Counted from the stretch's first letter, positions 1 to 8,944 are shown. The stretch is 22,727 nt of DNA from Saccoglossus kowalevskii (GCF_000003605.2 NW_003130854.1:2276924-2299650); one strand, 5' to 3'. Program-made: numbers and translations. The notes: generated by a model not told the origin, from the letters alone.

Positions 1-304
1 TAAAGGGGAAGTCAAGCCAAACAGCACCATGACCCCCAAGAAAAAGCTCCACAAATGTAGGAGAATACAATTTACAGTTTTTTAATATCACTTTTCATTC
101 TCCAGATATTCAACATTTCATCAGTATTATGTAGTCAGCCATCTTGATTCTCAAGCAAAGGATTATGGGTAAAGTATGACATCGTAGAATCAGTTGTCAG
201 AAATTGAGAAAATGATTTCATCTATAGCATGGGTAATACTGATGCAAATTAGTTCAAATTTTCGTTGTGCATATTACTCTTGTATATGATTATAGTAATG
301 TGAA
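1..304. other. AT-rich DNA without a recognisable gene
   Basis: I see no coding, RNA or repeat feature here beyond one octamer motif (ATGCAAAT, 242-249). It ends where the terminal inverted repeat of the next element begins. Confidence 0.5.
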
Positions 305-328
305 TTAAGGTAGCGGGACTATTATTTG
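305..328 (+). repeat. Left terminal inverted repeat
   Basis: This 24-bp arm matches the reverse complement of 1392-1415 at 23 of 24 bases; the mismatch is G here against A in the other arm. It contains the start of an ATTTGCAT octamer (324-331). Confidence 0.7.
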
Positions 329-1391
329 CATACTTGTTTTCATCTTCTAATTGTGACTAAATGACTACAAATAGACTCAGGAAAGTATATATTTTTAGAA
401 TTGCCAGACTTCAAGCTTTTCACAAGTGTATTTTGCATGCCCGTATCTGCATTCTACGACGAATTACTCAATCAAAGGTGAAAAATTACTTTTTCTGTAA
501 AAAAAATAATTACGCATTTATACTGGAGATAAGAAGTATTTTTTTAACTTTTCCTAGTTGTTCAATAGTCTGGTAAATTGAATGTGTCTGGTCAGTTTTA
601 TTCAAGCAACGCGTTTTAAAACAGTGTGCTGAATTTCAATTACTGTTTTAGTCGCATTGCCCCCAACTCAAACCACAACTAGTTGGTAAATAATTGATGA
701 AATAGTTTGTCTGGACACATTCAAGTTCCTCTTACTGCCACCTTAAAGCTGTGAAAATTTGGTGTTAATCTGACGATAATAAGTATACGTTATTCTCTGT
801 TTAAGACCTTGTATTTTAAAAAACATAAACTCCTAGAAAACGTCCATGAAGTAACAGCAAAGATTTTCAAGCTTGTTTATCGGCACAATCAATTTGTTTT
901 CCCATCAAGGTCTGTTTTAACATGTGTAGGGACATCCAAATGTGTAAGGCTATTGGAAACCAAAAAAATAAAGGAATGGGATAGCTATAATTGGATAAAT
1001 TCGGCATATGAAAACACCAAAATCAATAATTTTTTTCAGTGGCTGTGTGACCTTGTGCAATTCATATGCAAATGACTAATCTGTGAAACAAATAGGGGCT
1101 GGAGACAAACTACTCAAATGTTTGGAAACACTAATTGTGTGTCAGATAGCTACTGATAACACATCCTAACATTTCTTTGTCTTGAGTTTATCTTTGAAAC
1201 TTATAGGCACACAGATTAAACCTGTGTTGTTGATTTTGGAAAACACTACTGAGGCTGCCTTGCTTTCCTTCAGAAAATCTACATTTTAACCAACTTACAT
1301 GACATTCTATGTTATGTTGACTTTATCATATGAAAGTTTATAGTGCATTTCATCAATTAATAAATAAATGTGAAAATCGTAATTTTCAACA

Positions 1392-1415
1392 CAAATAATA
1401 GTCTCGCTACCTTAA
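1392..1415 (-). repeat. Right terminal inverted repeat
   Basis: Inverted partner of 305-328, ending in CCTTAA on the plus strand. Similarity stops immediately inside both arms. Confidence 0.7.
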
Positions 1416-2159
1416 ATACTGATAGCGGCAATATGCAAGTGAATATAGCTACATTTTCACATTTTAAAATTGCTTATTAAATATGCCCAACGTTTGAGGA
1501 TAGTATCGTTTTAAATGTTAAGTGTTAATGACTTAAACATTGTACAATAATGATTACACTGGGATTTTTAACATGTTCAAAAAAGGGATTCAGAGAGAAT
1601 GTTATATTCGTGTACACGCGACCAGAACAAGTTTTCCTGCTAAAAATACCATATTCCACACACACACAAAGAGTTGGACATATTTAATCCAATCACAAAA
1701 AACAAAACATGTTTTCTTAATTCCTTATTTAAATAAAATCAAATAGGGCCTACCTGGGAAACGGCAGATGACACGTTTAAACATTTTGATTTAATTTATT
1801 TGGCAAAAGTAAATGGTTGCATGGTCAATACTCAACATTCAACATATTATTTCCTGAATTTCTAACTTTTTTCAATTTTGAAAGTAACAACATTTTTAAA
1901 ATACCTTGGGTATAGGGATACTGGACAACCAGAAAGTTTTAGAGAATTAGCGCCCCCATTCTCGCCAAAGAATTATTATTCTTGTCTAGTTTTGTCTCAA
2001 TCATAACGACATGATTACTAAACCTAGCATGATTAAGGCAGTTAATTACAAAACTAAATACAATATCCGTATAGACCGACTGGGGAAAAGGTTTTTTGAT
2101 TATTAGGCCTAGTAAGGACACAACTAATTGTCTAAAGCACTCTCATACATATCTCACAG
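1416..2159. other. Unassigned AT-rich DNA
   Basis: No protein, RNA or repeat could be recognised. The frames at 1540-1746 and 1939-2121 are short, low-complexity translations with no family resemblance. Confidence 0.5.
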
Positions 2160-3005
2160 ACTAATATTTGCTAATATTGAATCTTTGTCATTTGGGGCAA
2201 AATATGTATAGATTTGAAGCCATTGATGTTCGGGATTGGCTCCAGAAGGTTATTGCTGTTTCTGACCTGCCCATGTTGAAATTCACCCAGTTGGACGACC
2301 ATGCTGGGAAACTACGGGGGACAACCTAGATTTCCTTGATCTGCCATAGACATTTCCTGCCCACAGTATCTAATGCCTTCACGTCTATGAAGGTTTTCTG
2401 TTCACAGCATTTTCTTGTGTCGATGGTGCCCCTTTTGGCTCTGAAACCATCCATGCTATCTGGGAAGGGATTTTCTGTAGCTACCGTTCTGTTTAATAGG
2501 ACACTTGACAGGATTTTGCTTGTGGTGGAGAAAAGAGTTACCCCCTCTTGTTTGAGCAGTCTTGCAGTAGTTTTTCTCTGCAGTACACAAAGAGACCATG
2601 AAGTTGGGGTTTGTGTAGTACTGCACCACTGTACGGTATGATATTGACACCTGCAACCTGCCACTCTGATCTGTGGTCTTCATGACCTCTGAAAGAGTCC
2701 AGCTCTACTTTCATAGGCTACTGCGATCCACTGAAGCAGGGATTCATCAATTGTGCAATCAGCATTTTAATGAGAGTTTGGAAGTGATCTGTCCAGCATT
2801 TCAATATGGAGTGCCTGGCCATTGGTACTGTGCAAGGAAATCACCACTTGGTGAGGGTTGTAGACTGCCTTTAGAACTTCATATAAACCCCTATATTGTA
2901 AATGCAGAGCAACGTTTTTTGTGTGGCGAGATTGATCAACCAACGTCCAAGCATTACCATGCGTCCAGAATAAAAGACAAGCATTGCCCAAAAACGTTGT
3001 CATAG
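2160..3005 (-). pseudogene. RTE-like LINE reverse transcriptase relic
   Basis: Reading the minus strand from about 3005 to 2160, several frames recover the order of an RTE-clade LINE RT. First comes a pre-RT segment (LYEVLKAVYNP in the frame at 2767-3003, then WTDHF at 2781-2795). Next is the RT core in the 112-residue frame at 2326-2664: GVTLFSTTSK (residues 41-50), DGFRAKRGTID (72-82) and FIDVKALDTV (92-101), the last being motif A with its aspartate. In another frame follow GCPP (2315-2326) and INGFK (2213-2227), equivalent to the usual NGVKQG. At least three frame changes, internal stops and a gap of roughly 14 residues between GTID and FIDV show that it is dead. No YADD catalytic box or endonuclease domain is visible, so both ends are truncated. 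The match is to family consensus from memory. RT identity is secure; RTE placement is likely. Confidence 0.8.
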
Positions 3006-5133
3006 GTGCACAATATAAAGCTCATAAATGCGAACTATGCATCGTTGTAGAACAAGTTTTAAATAGAATCAACCTGATCTGAATAGAGCACTTACCTACA
3101 AAATAAAGCTAATTGTTTGTACATGTTTCCTGAGTGATGGTAGTAATATTAATGATTTCCTGTTTCTATAAGTGACTATGTACGTACATGTTTTAAATCA
3201 TTTCATTTCATTCCAGTTGATTTATGCGGCTTCATATGGAAGATTATTTTCTTCAAAATCGTGATACTGAAGTACTATTGATCAAAACAAGTGTAGCTCC
3301 ATCTGCCAACATAGTTTTGTGTCATTTATTTCTATTTTGCAGCCTCCAATGATATTGCTAACATTGCGATTTCAGATGATGATATTGATTACTATATTTG
3401 TGATACTAGTAGTTGACACAGTGTTTTATTTACATCGTTTACCAAGATTTGTTGATGATGATTACCAGATTGATCTACTGTTTAATGAACCTAATAGTGC
3501 ACGTAATCTGTTTGGAATACACCCTACTTAGTTTCCTATTCTTTTTCTTTCTTTCTGCATAATTAACTGACAACCTTTGACCTGGCGGGCTAGTTACCTG
3601 GGTCTTTTACTGTGGGTGTTAAACTTAAAACACGGCAACTTATGAGATTAATTATACTTATTTCCGATATATTATTTCCGATATTAATGCTATAATTTAC
3701 TTACTATGTACGTATCCTTGTTTGTAATTTCAGACAAGAATTTTAATTTGACACAACTTGTGCGATATCGGAAAAGTTTGTTCATGCTACCCCTGGATGA
3801 TTCTTTGTATGTCATTATATGATTTCAACAAATTACTTACAAAGTCAGCAAAATGGCTAAACACATTGACATTGCCAGTTACGTCAGATTTGAACTCTAT
3901 TAAAGAAGACCAATATTGGTTTAATTTAAAATGATTTATATCGGTTATCATTTTGCAGATGTCTCTCATTCACAGAAAGCTAACACAGACAGGTTCACTT
4001 TCACATTCTTCTTGGTGACAAATACTATGGCCAACTATGGACCATGTTTTTTTAAAGTTGTGTCACATTTGTTTGTATTTGTTTTACTTTGTATATGTAG
4101 CTATGAGACGCCTTTTCACGGAATATGTATCGTCCGTGTTTGCAATTCTCTTGTACATTGCCTCGTCGGTCACAAATAACATGTAAATGATATTGAAGTA
4201 TTTATTTTTGTAATTTCATTGCGATTTGTGCACGATAAAACTAATTTGGTCACGCTAATATTATATCGACGGCGCTAAATTATCATCAGCAAATGTAATC
4301 AGAGAATGTCTTAGATACTACAAAATAGAAATATCCTATTCACAATATGCAAAGCTTTCTCCCATTCAGATGAACCTAAAAACATCAAATTTCCAGCAGA
4401 AGTTCACTGCAGTGAGCAAATGGTTATTCACTTTTAAATCTATATCTGTTCTATAACAGTTACCACCATAGTCGTCATTTATGCGTGTATATCAAAGTCC
4501 GTTCTACTCATATGAATACAAAAATGCCGTTTCATAAATGCGTAATGTATTTACGGATATAGAGATCCTTTGGCAATAATTTGAACTAAATTGTCAGCTA
4601 GTTCTATCAGCGGTCTTCACACACATTTTAACAGTAGTTCTGCAAGCAGTAGTTCGGTTCAGTGCAGATAATCATCCATTGCGCTGTTAATCTAAGGTGG
4701 GGAAATTAGTAATAGCAAAATCCCTAAAAAGCATTTGAAACGAAATACACATATTAGTGAACACATGAAACCATCGGTATATAGCGAGAATATTCAGATT
4801 GATCATATTTCAAACTTTTTTCACAAACAATTATTTGTTTGGTAATTAAAGGTGCTTATGTTTTGGAATTTTAGTAGGTGACTAGATAGAGACGTCACAC
4901 TTGCAAACTGTGCACAAAGAACAATCAGATTCGCCGGTCGAGGGGTGTAATATCAACAACTTTTATTATGTAATAGTACAGCTCTTATTTGCATTGTCTG
5001 TACATATTTAACATACTGGTCATTGTTTATTCCTCTGTGATATACTTTACGCCGCACCCACATAAGTAGCATAGTATCACACACGGTTTAAGAGTTGTTC
5101 ATACCAGGAAAATACATCCAAGTGAAGATATGC
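3006..5133. other. Unassigned AT-rich DNA, possible isolated exon near 3353-3531
   Basis: No recognisable domain is present. A pyrimidine-rich tract ending in TTTTGCAG (about 3345-3352) precedes an open frame to a TAG at 3531. That frame encodes a hydrophobic, membrane-segment-like stretch followed by an acidic tail containing DDDYQIDLLF. It could be a terminal exon or chance; no upstream exon or homologue is recognised. The frames at 3787-3969 and 3931-4179 carry no motif. Confidence 0.35.
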
Positions 5134-5164
5134 TAATACACTGTTATTATTATATGGATATCTT
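5134..5164 (+). repeat. Left copy of 31-bp duplication flanking the LTR element
   Basis: This 31-bp segment directly abuts the left LTR and is repeated at 7896-7926 with one mismatch (G/A). It starts TAATACACTGTTATTATTAT and ends GATATCTT. It is far longer than the 4-6 bp target duplication made by Ty3/gypsy integrases. Confidence 0.85.
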
Positions 5165-5443
5165 TGTCACACGCAACGTAATATTATCGTAATTGGTATA
5201 GTACAGGTGTGATGGTTCAAATACCAAAATGGCAACAGTAATAGAAATACTTCCCTGGCGGCGATGATAAAATACGAACACGGAGCCAACAGATGAGGTT
5301 TCAACTGGTACTGGTATTATTATACTCTGCAAACATCAAGTACAATAACGCGGTAAAACTCCACTACTCCAATAACTAGATACTTAAACTCCAATACAAT
5401 TCAACGAGATCTCCGATCTGAACTCAGTCCTGAACAACTCCCC

Positions 5444-5453
5444 TATATATATA
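5444..5453 (-). promoter_or_regulatory. LTR TATA box
   Basis: TATATATATA on the minus strand lies about 220 bp inside the LTR, between the heat-shock-like cluster and the presumed R region. The equivalent in the other LTR is two bases shorter (7668-7675). A second AT-rich box, CTATTTATA, lies just upstream. Confidence 0.5.
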
Positions 5454-5518
5454 CCCCCACTGTCTATAAATAGACCATTACATCAGCATACATAATGAGT
5501 CTGGAACTTACTGCCAAT

Positions 5519-5633
5519 TTCTAGAATGTTCCATTACCTTCTATTGCCTCCTACAGTGTTCTATTACCTATTCAACCATTTCCTAAAAAATCTAGAATAT
5601 TCCATCCAGACACAGTACGGTTCTAGAACATTC
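5519..5633 (-). promoter_or_regulatory. Cluster of three heat-shock-element-like sites in 3' LTR U3
   Basis: Heat-shock factor trimers bind alternating GAA/TTC units with 2-bp gaps. Three such sites are seen: 5519-5531 (TTCTAGAATGTTC, three perfect units), 5590-5602 (ATCTAGAATATTC, two perfect and one imperfect) and 5621-5633 (TTCTAGAACATTC, three perfect units). They lie upstream of the minus-strand TATA box at 5444-5453. The last two are 31 bp apart, about three helical turns. The motif match is seen directly; HSF regulation is inferred. Confidence 0.65.
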
Positions 5634-5671
5634 TCAGTGACACAGAAGTGGTAAATAAGTCGTATGCGACA

Positions 5672-5684
5672 TGCCTCCCCTCTC
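5672..5684 (-). other. Polypurine tract
   Basis: On the minus strand this reads GAGAGGGGAGGCA immediately before the TGTCGC start of the 3' LTR. This is the position and composition of the plus-strand DNA primer of LTR retroelements. It confirms the orientation and LTR boundary. Confidence 0.8.
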
Positions 5685-5883
5685 AAGAATATTATAACAT
5701 AATATTACATGACTAGCAACGACGTCAATAATACGAATATGATAACAATTTCAAATAAAACAACAATACAATATATCAAATCGAACTGAATAAAGCTCTG
5801 AGTACATACATTCGAAAATCACATACAGTAGAATATAATAAAACATAAACGAATAACATTCTACTATACTGTTCAAAAGTTCC

Positions 5884-6450
5884 TCAGTCCATCAATCTAC
5901 TCAGGTAGTCCGCTACCACATTGTCCCGTCCAGGAATATCCTCAACACGATAATTATATCCTTGCAGAGTCATCGCCCATCTCATCACTCGGTCATTTGC
6001 AAACTTGGCTTTATCCAGGTAAGACAATGGTTTATGATCCGTCTGCAAAATGAACTCCACACCGGCTAAATATAGGCGAAATTTATTCACGCGCCATGCA
6101 ATGGCTAAACATTCTCTTTCTACAGTTGAATATTTTTTTTCTGCATCGGATAACTTCTTACTTGCATACGCAACTGGATGAAGCTTCTCACCATGATTCT
6201 GCATAAGTACTGCTCCAATTCCTACCTGAGACGCGTCCGTCCGCAACACAAATGGTTTCTGTGGGTCTGGCAACTTCAAAATTGGTTTGCCCAATAAGTA
6301 TTCCCGCAAAGTGTTATATGCTTTCTCCTGGGCCTCTACCCATACAACTTTGTTGGGTTGTCCTTTCCTTAGTAGATCACTCAGGGGTGCTGCAATAGTT
6401 GCGAATAAGGGGATGTGGTCTCTGTAGTAATTGACCAGCCCAAAGGATGA
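5884..6450 (-). pseudogene. RNase H domain of gypsy pol (and RT C-terminal connection)
   Basis: The frame at 5884-6309 begins in the RT-RNase H connection and carries a Ty3/gypsy RNase H; it stays open upstream to about 6450. The acidic catalytic residues are in place: Asp25 in LRTDAS, a Glu in the VERECLAIAW segment (64 or 66), Asp91 in QTDHKPLSYL and Asp134 in GRDNVVADYLSR. It degrades the RNA strand of the RNA/DNA hybrid during reverse transcription. A normal stop at 5884 ends pol about 210 bp before the LTR. The domain itself looks undamaged, but it is separated from RT by a frameshift at about 6446-6465 and has no start of its own. Confidence 0.93.
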
Positions 6451-6923
6451 TCAGACACCTTTCTTGGTCTTTGCGCTTCTCGAATTTTTTCCATGTTGTC
6501 GTGACTCGGACTCACCCAATTGTGTCCAATTTCATGACCCAGGAATTTTACTGATGTTGCACCCAGAACACACTTGGATGGTCTAGCTGTTGTGTCCGCT
6601 GCCCTTAGTCTTCGTAACAACTCAGATAATACTTGAACATGCTCATCCCAGCAGCTTGAATAAACTATCAGGTCATCTATATAGCTTCCAAACCCCTCCA
6701 TACCTGACAATAATTTCCCGATTCCCCGCACCAGAGTAGCTCCCGAATTCTTCATTCCAAATGGAATCCTTAAAGATTCATAAGTTCCATCGGGAGTAAC
6801 AAATGCTGATTTTGGTATATCTTCTTCAGCTATTGGTATCTGCCAATAACCCTTACTTAAATCAATTTTTGACAGGAACTTACTATTATGTAACCTCTGA
6901 AATATATCCCCTGTTGTTACCAT
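6381..6923 (-). pseudogene. Reverse transcriptase domain of gypsy pol, 5' deleted and frameshifted
   Basis: The palm domain is readable: motif A KIDLSKGYWQI (Asp21), FGMKNSGAT (55-63), the catalytic YIDD box (81-84) and FLGHEI (127-132). After about residue 150 the frame is wrong; the proper continuation is in another frame and joins the RNase H, so a single-base indel lies near 6446-6465. The fingers region that normally precedes motif A is missing: at 6924-6930 the sequence jumps from the linker after integrase straight to the residues just before motif A, with a TAA at the join. The expected missing piece is about 75-100 codons. The family identification is certain. Confidence 0.93.
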
Positions 6924-6927
6924 TGAC

Positions 6928-7388
6928 TTAACCCACCAGTTCTTTTCTCTGGTGTTCTGTCAGGTCTGTACCAATTTGAACATCTTTACCTGACTCCTTG
7001 GGTTTACAAGTTCCTAACTCTAGAAGATCATCTTCATCTACAACATTCTCTTCATCTGAATCGTTGCACCCCGCTGTAGCTGCGCGCACAGCATTCATCA
7101 AATCTATGGCCGTATTTGGTGAATAACTTGTCTCACTTCCATCTGGTTGAGGTGACGTCTCCCGCTCAACATACAACTTTAACATATTTACATGATACGT
7201 CTTCACTTTGTCACTTACCCTCACTCGATAATCGTTTTTGCCTATTACCTGCTCCACCACATAAGGACCCTTCCACTGCATCAAAAACTTGTTTTTGTCA
7301 CTTGGCAGCAAAATTAACACCTTATCTCCTTCCTTAAGTACTCGCTTCTTCGTTTTACGATCATAGTAACACTTGTATTGATTCTGTG
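6928..7388 (-). pseudogene. Integrase C-terminal GPY/F module plus acidic linker
   Basis: The frame is open from the LTR edge (7388) to a TAA at 6925-6927. It opens with a basic stretch containing YYDRKTKKR, then LLPSDKNKFLMQWKGPYV and YRVRVSDKVKTYHVNMLK. This is the GPY/F module found at the integrase C-terminus of many Ty3/gypsy elements, thought to act in integration. An acidic linker (DSDEENVVDEDDLLEL) and the segment KDVQIGTDLTEHQRKEL follow, as found before RT in gmr1-type polyproteins. The zinc-binding and DDE catalytic parts are absent. It therefore lies upstream of RT, which is the copia-like order. Confidence 0.85.
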
Positions 7389-7894
7389 TGTCACACGCAA
7401 CATAATATTACCGTAATTGGTATAGTACAGGTGTGATGGTTCAAATACCAAAATGGCAACAGTAACAGAAAGACTTCCCTGGCGGCGATGATAAAATACG
7501 AACACGGAGCCAACAGATGAGGTTTCAACTGGTACTGGTATTATTATACTCTGCAAACATCAAGTACAATAACGCGGTAAAACTCCACTACTCCAATAAC
7601 TAGATACTTAAACTCCAATACAATTCAACGAGATCTCCGATCTGAACTCGGTGCTGAATAACTCTCCTATATATACCCCACTGTCCATAAATAGACCATT
7701 ACATCAGCATACATAATGAGTCTGGAACTTACTACCAATTTCTAGAATGTTCCATTACCTTCTATTGCCTCCTACAGTGTTCTATCACCTATTCAACCAT
7801 TTCCTTAAACAAATCTAGAATATTCCACCCAGACACAGTACGGTTCTAGAACATTCTCAGTGACACGGAAGTGGTAAATAAGTCGTATGCGACA
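7389..7894 (-). repeat. 5' LTR
   Basis: Direct repeat of 5165-5671, 506 bp, with the same termini. Its TATA-like box is TATATATA at 7668-7675. The three heat-shock-like sites are base-identical in both LTRs. Downstream in transcription direction it runs straight into integrase coding sequence with no primer-binding site. Confidence 0.95.
7740..7856 (-). promoter_or_regulatory. Cluster of three heat-shock-element-like sites in 5' LTR U3
   Basis: These are the same three sites at 7740-7752, 7813-7825 and 7844-7856, with core bases identical to the other LTR. They lie 65-190 bp upstream of the TATA-like box at 7668-7675, the expected position for a U3 enhancer driving element transcription. Confidence 0.65.
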
Positions 7895-7895
7895 G

Positions 7896-7926
7896 TAATA
7901 CACTGTTATTATTATATAGATATCTT
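7896..7926 (+). repeat. Right copy of 31-bp duplication flanking the LTR element
   Basis: Matches 5134-5164 at 30 of 31 bases. One unmatched G (7895) separates it from the LTR end at 7894. The inferred empty site has inverted arms GAAGATAT (5124-5131) and ATATCTTC (7920-7927) about 26 bp apart. Confidence 0.85.
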
Positions 7927-8944
7927 CTCTACCTTGAAATATGGTTTTCAATCACATTTGCAGCTAACCCTACCGCGCCCAATCGTGCGAATTCATTAAC
8001 CTTGTTGTTTCTTTGATAATGCCATGATAACAAAATCACCGAGTAGTTTTCTTATCTCTATCTCCGGATTAATGATTGAGATGCTTTAACTTTGTGTGCA
8101 GTATTTAGCTCCCTAGAACATTTCTATCGCTACCATTTTTTTCAGCGTTTGCGAATCCAAGTTTAGCTGGAGCACCATGACAAATTAGCGTGTTTCAATG
8201 AGAATTTAGCGAATTGTATTGTGCACGAGGGGAAATTAACGTGCGCATTTTTGAGACACTTGAATGACCACAATGTCTGCATATATTGTAACAAAATTCC
8301 GTTGGGGAGCAAGGAGAAACTCTGCAAGGAAGCAATCCCCCAAACCCCCCTTCGGTTAATGTACCTTGTGTTACTGAGGGTTAAACAGTAGCACGAATTC
8401 TACTTTAGTGAATATGAGCGACGTCTCGAAAAGGTAGCGTAAGGTAGCGTAAGGTAGCGTTGCCAAATAAATTAAAGGTAATTTAGCTTCACATACTCAC
8501 AAGGGCCGGCTTCAGTTATCATAAATTGAAGGCTTATTTCCTAATGAATGGCTGGTACACTGAGTCATGACAATGGAAGATCATACCAGAAGAGCGAAGG
8601 GGTCAACTCGGGTCAGTTCCTATTTCGATAAATTATACTCAGACAAGGGAAATATAAAGTTAAAATGGTTTAAAAATACAACACAAAAATAGAGAGAAGA
8701 AATACAGAAGATTTGTATGGTCAGATGCTAATTAATTAAGTTCCAGAAATACATCAAAGATTGACAATATCTGCGGTTGGTGTTTTTACAAAGATTAAGT
8801 TCAGTCTTTTATAAAAGTGTACAGAGCGTACTTGGACTCAAACCTATCCTCGAGCTATTGAACCAAGTCTGGATTTTTAATGAGATATCGCTATTTTTAG
8901 ACGCAGAGTCTCGTGATGACATTGGGCAGTACTGCGTGCTACTG
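7927..8944. other. Unassigned DNA, possibly the weakly conserved start of the next repeat
   Basis: No gene is recognised. Short degenerate TTAGCG/TTAACG motifs recur at 8185-8245. From about 8875 the sequence shows weak similarity to the flank of the other LTR-like copy (to about 21950), so the real repeat may begin upstream of 8945. Confidence 0.35.
8431..8460 (+). repeat. Three perfect tandem copies of AAGGTAGCGT
   Basis: The 10-mer is repeated exactly three times. Its first nine bases are the same as bases 3-11 of the terminal inverted repeats at 305-328 and 1392-1415. Confidence 0.9.

Larger units (their letters stand above)
305..1415. mobile_element. Candidate non-autonomous DNA transposon (MITE-like)
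   Basis: A 1,111-bp interval is bounded by two 24-bp sequences in inverted orientation (305-328 and the reverse complement of 1392-1415) that differ at one position. Each begins TTAAGGTAGCGRGAC and then runs into TATTATTTG. Inverted termini with AT-rich, non-coding filling are typical of non-autonomous DNA transposons. The outermost TTAA on both sides could be a piggyBac-style target duplication or simply part of the repeat; the following GGTAGCG is not the usual piggyBac CCY start, so I do not assign a superfamily. The two short frames inside (361-576 and 809-1075) have no recognisable domain and I do not call them genes. The existence of the inverted pair is certain; that it is a mobile element is inference. 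Confidence 0.5.
5165..5671 (-). repeat. 3' LTR
   Basis: This 507-bp repeat is about 97% identical to 7389-7894. In transcription order (minus strand) it holds a U3 with three heat-shock-element-like sites (5633 down to 5519), a TATA box (5453-5444) and then R/U5. I could not find an AATAAA in the R/U5 part. The plus-strand GGTTCAAATACC near 5214 resembles a tRNA B box but lies in U5 and is probably fortuitous. Confidence 0.95.
5165..7894 (-). mobile_element. Internally deleted gmr1-like Ty3/gypsy LTR retrotransposon
   Basis: The element is 2,730 bp: LTR (5165-5671), internal DNA (5672-7388) and LTR (7389-7894), transcribed on the minus strand so the right LTR is the 5' one. In coding direction each LTR starts TGTCGCATACG and ends GTGTGACA, giving the standard TG...CA termini. 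A polypurine tract abuts the 3' LTR. The internal order is integrase C-terminal GPY/F module, acidic linker, RT, RNase H. This is integrase before RT, as in gmr1-type elements and unlike most Ty3/gypsy. No gag, protease, integrase zinc finger or DDE core is present, and no primer-binding site. The LTRs differ by about 14 substitutions and three small indels, so insertion is fairly old but not ancient. The copy cannot be autonomous. Confidence 0.92.

Noticed and set aside
361-1075. Short frames inside the 305-1415 element as a possible transposase
   Set aside because: They are only 71 and 88 residues and low in complexity, with no DDE-type or DNA-binding motif.
2336-3005. Plus-strand frames (101 and 110 residues)
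   Set aside because: They are antisense shadows of the RTE-like RT relic, whose motifs lie on the minus strand.
3931-4179. 82-residue frame with a hydrophobic stretch, possible small membrane protein
   Set aside because: No splice context or family resemblance was convincing; hydrophobic frames arise easily in T-rich DNA.
5205-5226. tRNA-like B box (GGTTCAAATACC) in the LTR, suggesting a SINE or tRNA
   Set aside because: No A box or cloverleaf could be formed around it and the sequence is part of the LTR.
7116-7337. 73-residue plus-strand frame
   Set aside because: Antisense to the integrase C-terminal fragment.
7314-7556. 80-residue minus-strand frame, and its near twin at 5150-5332
   Set aside because: Both are translations of the same LTR U5 sequence. 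The shared peptide only reflects the LTR duplication and has no coding role.
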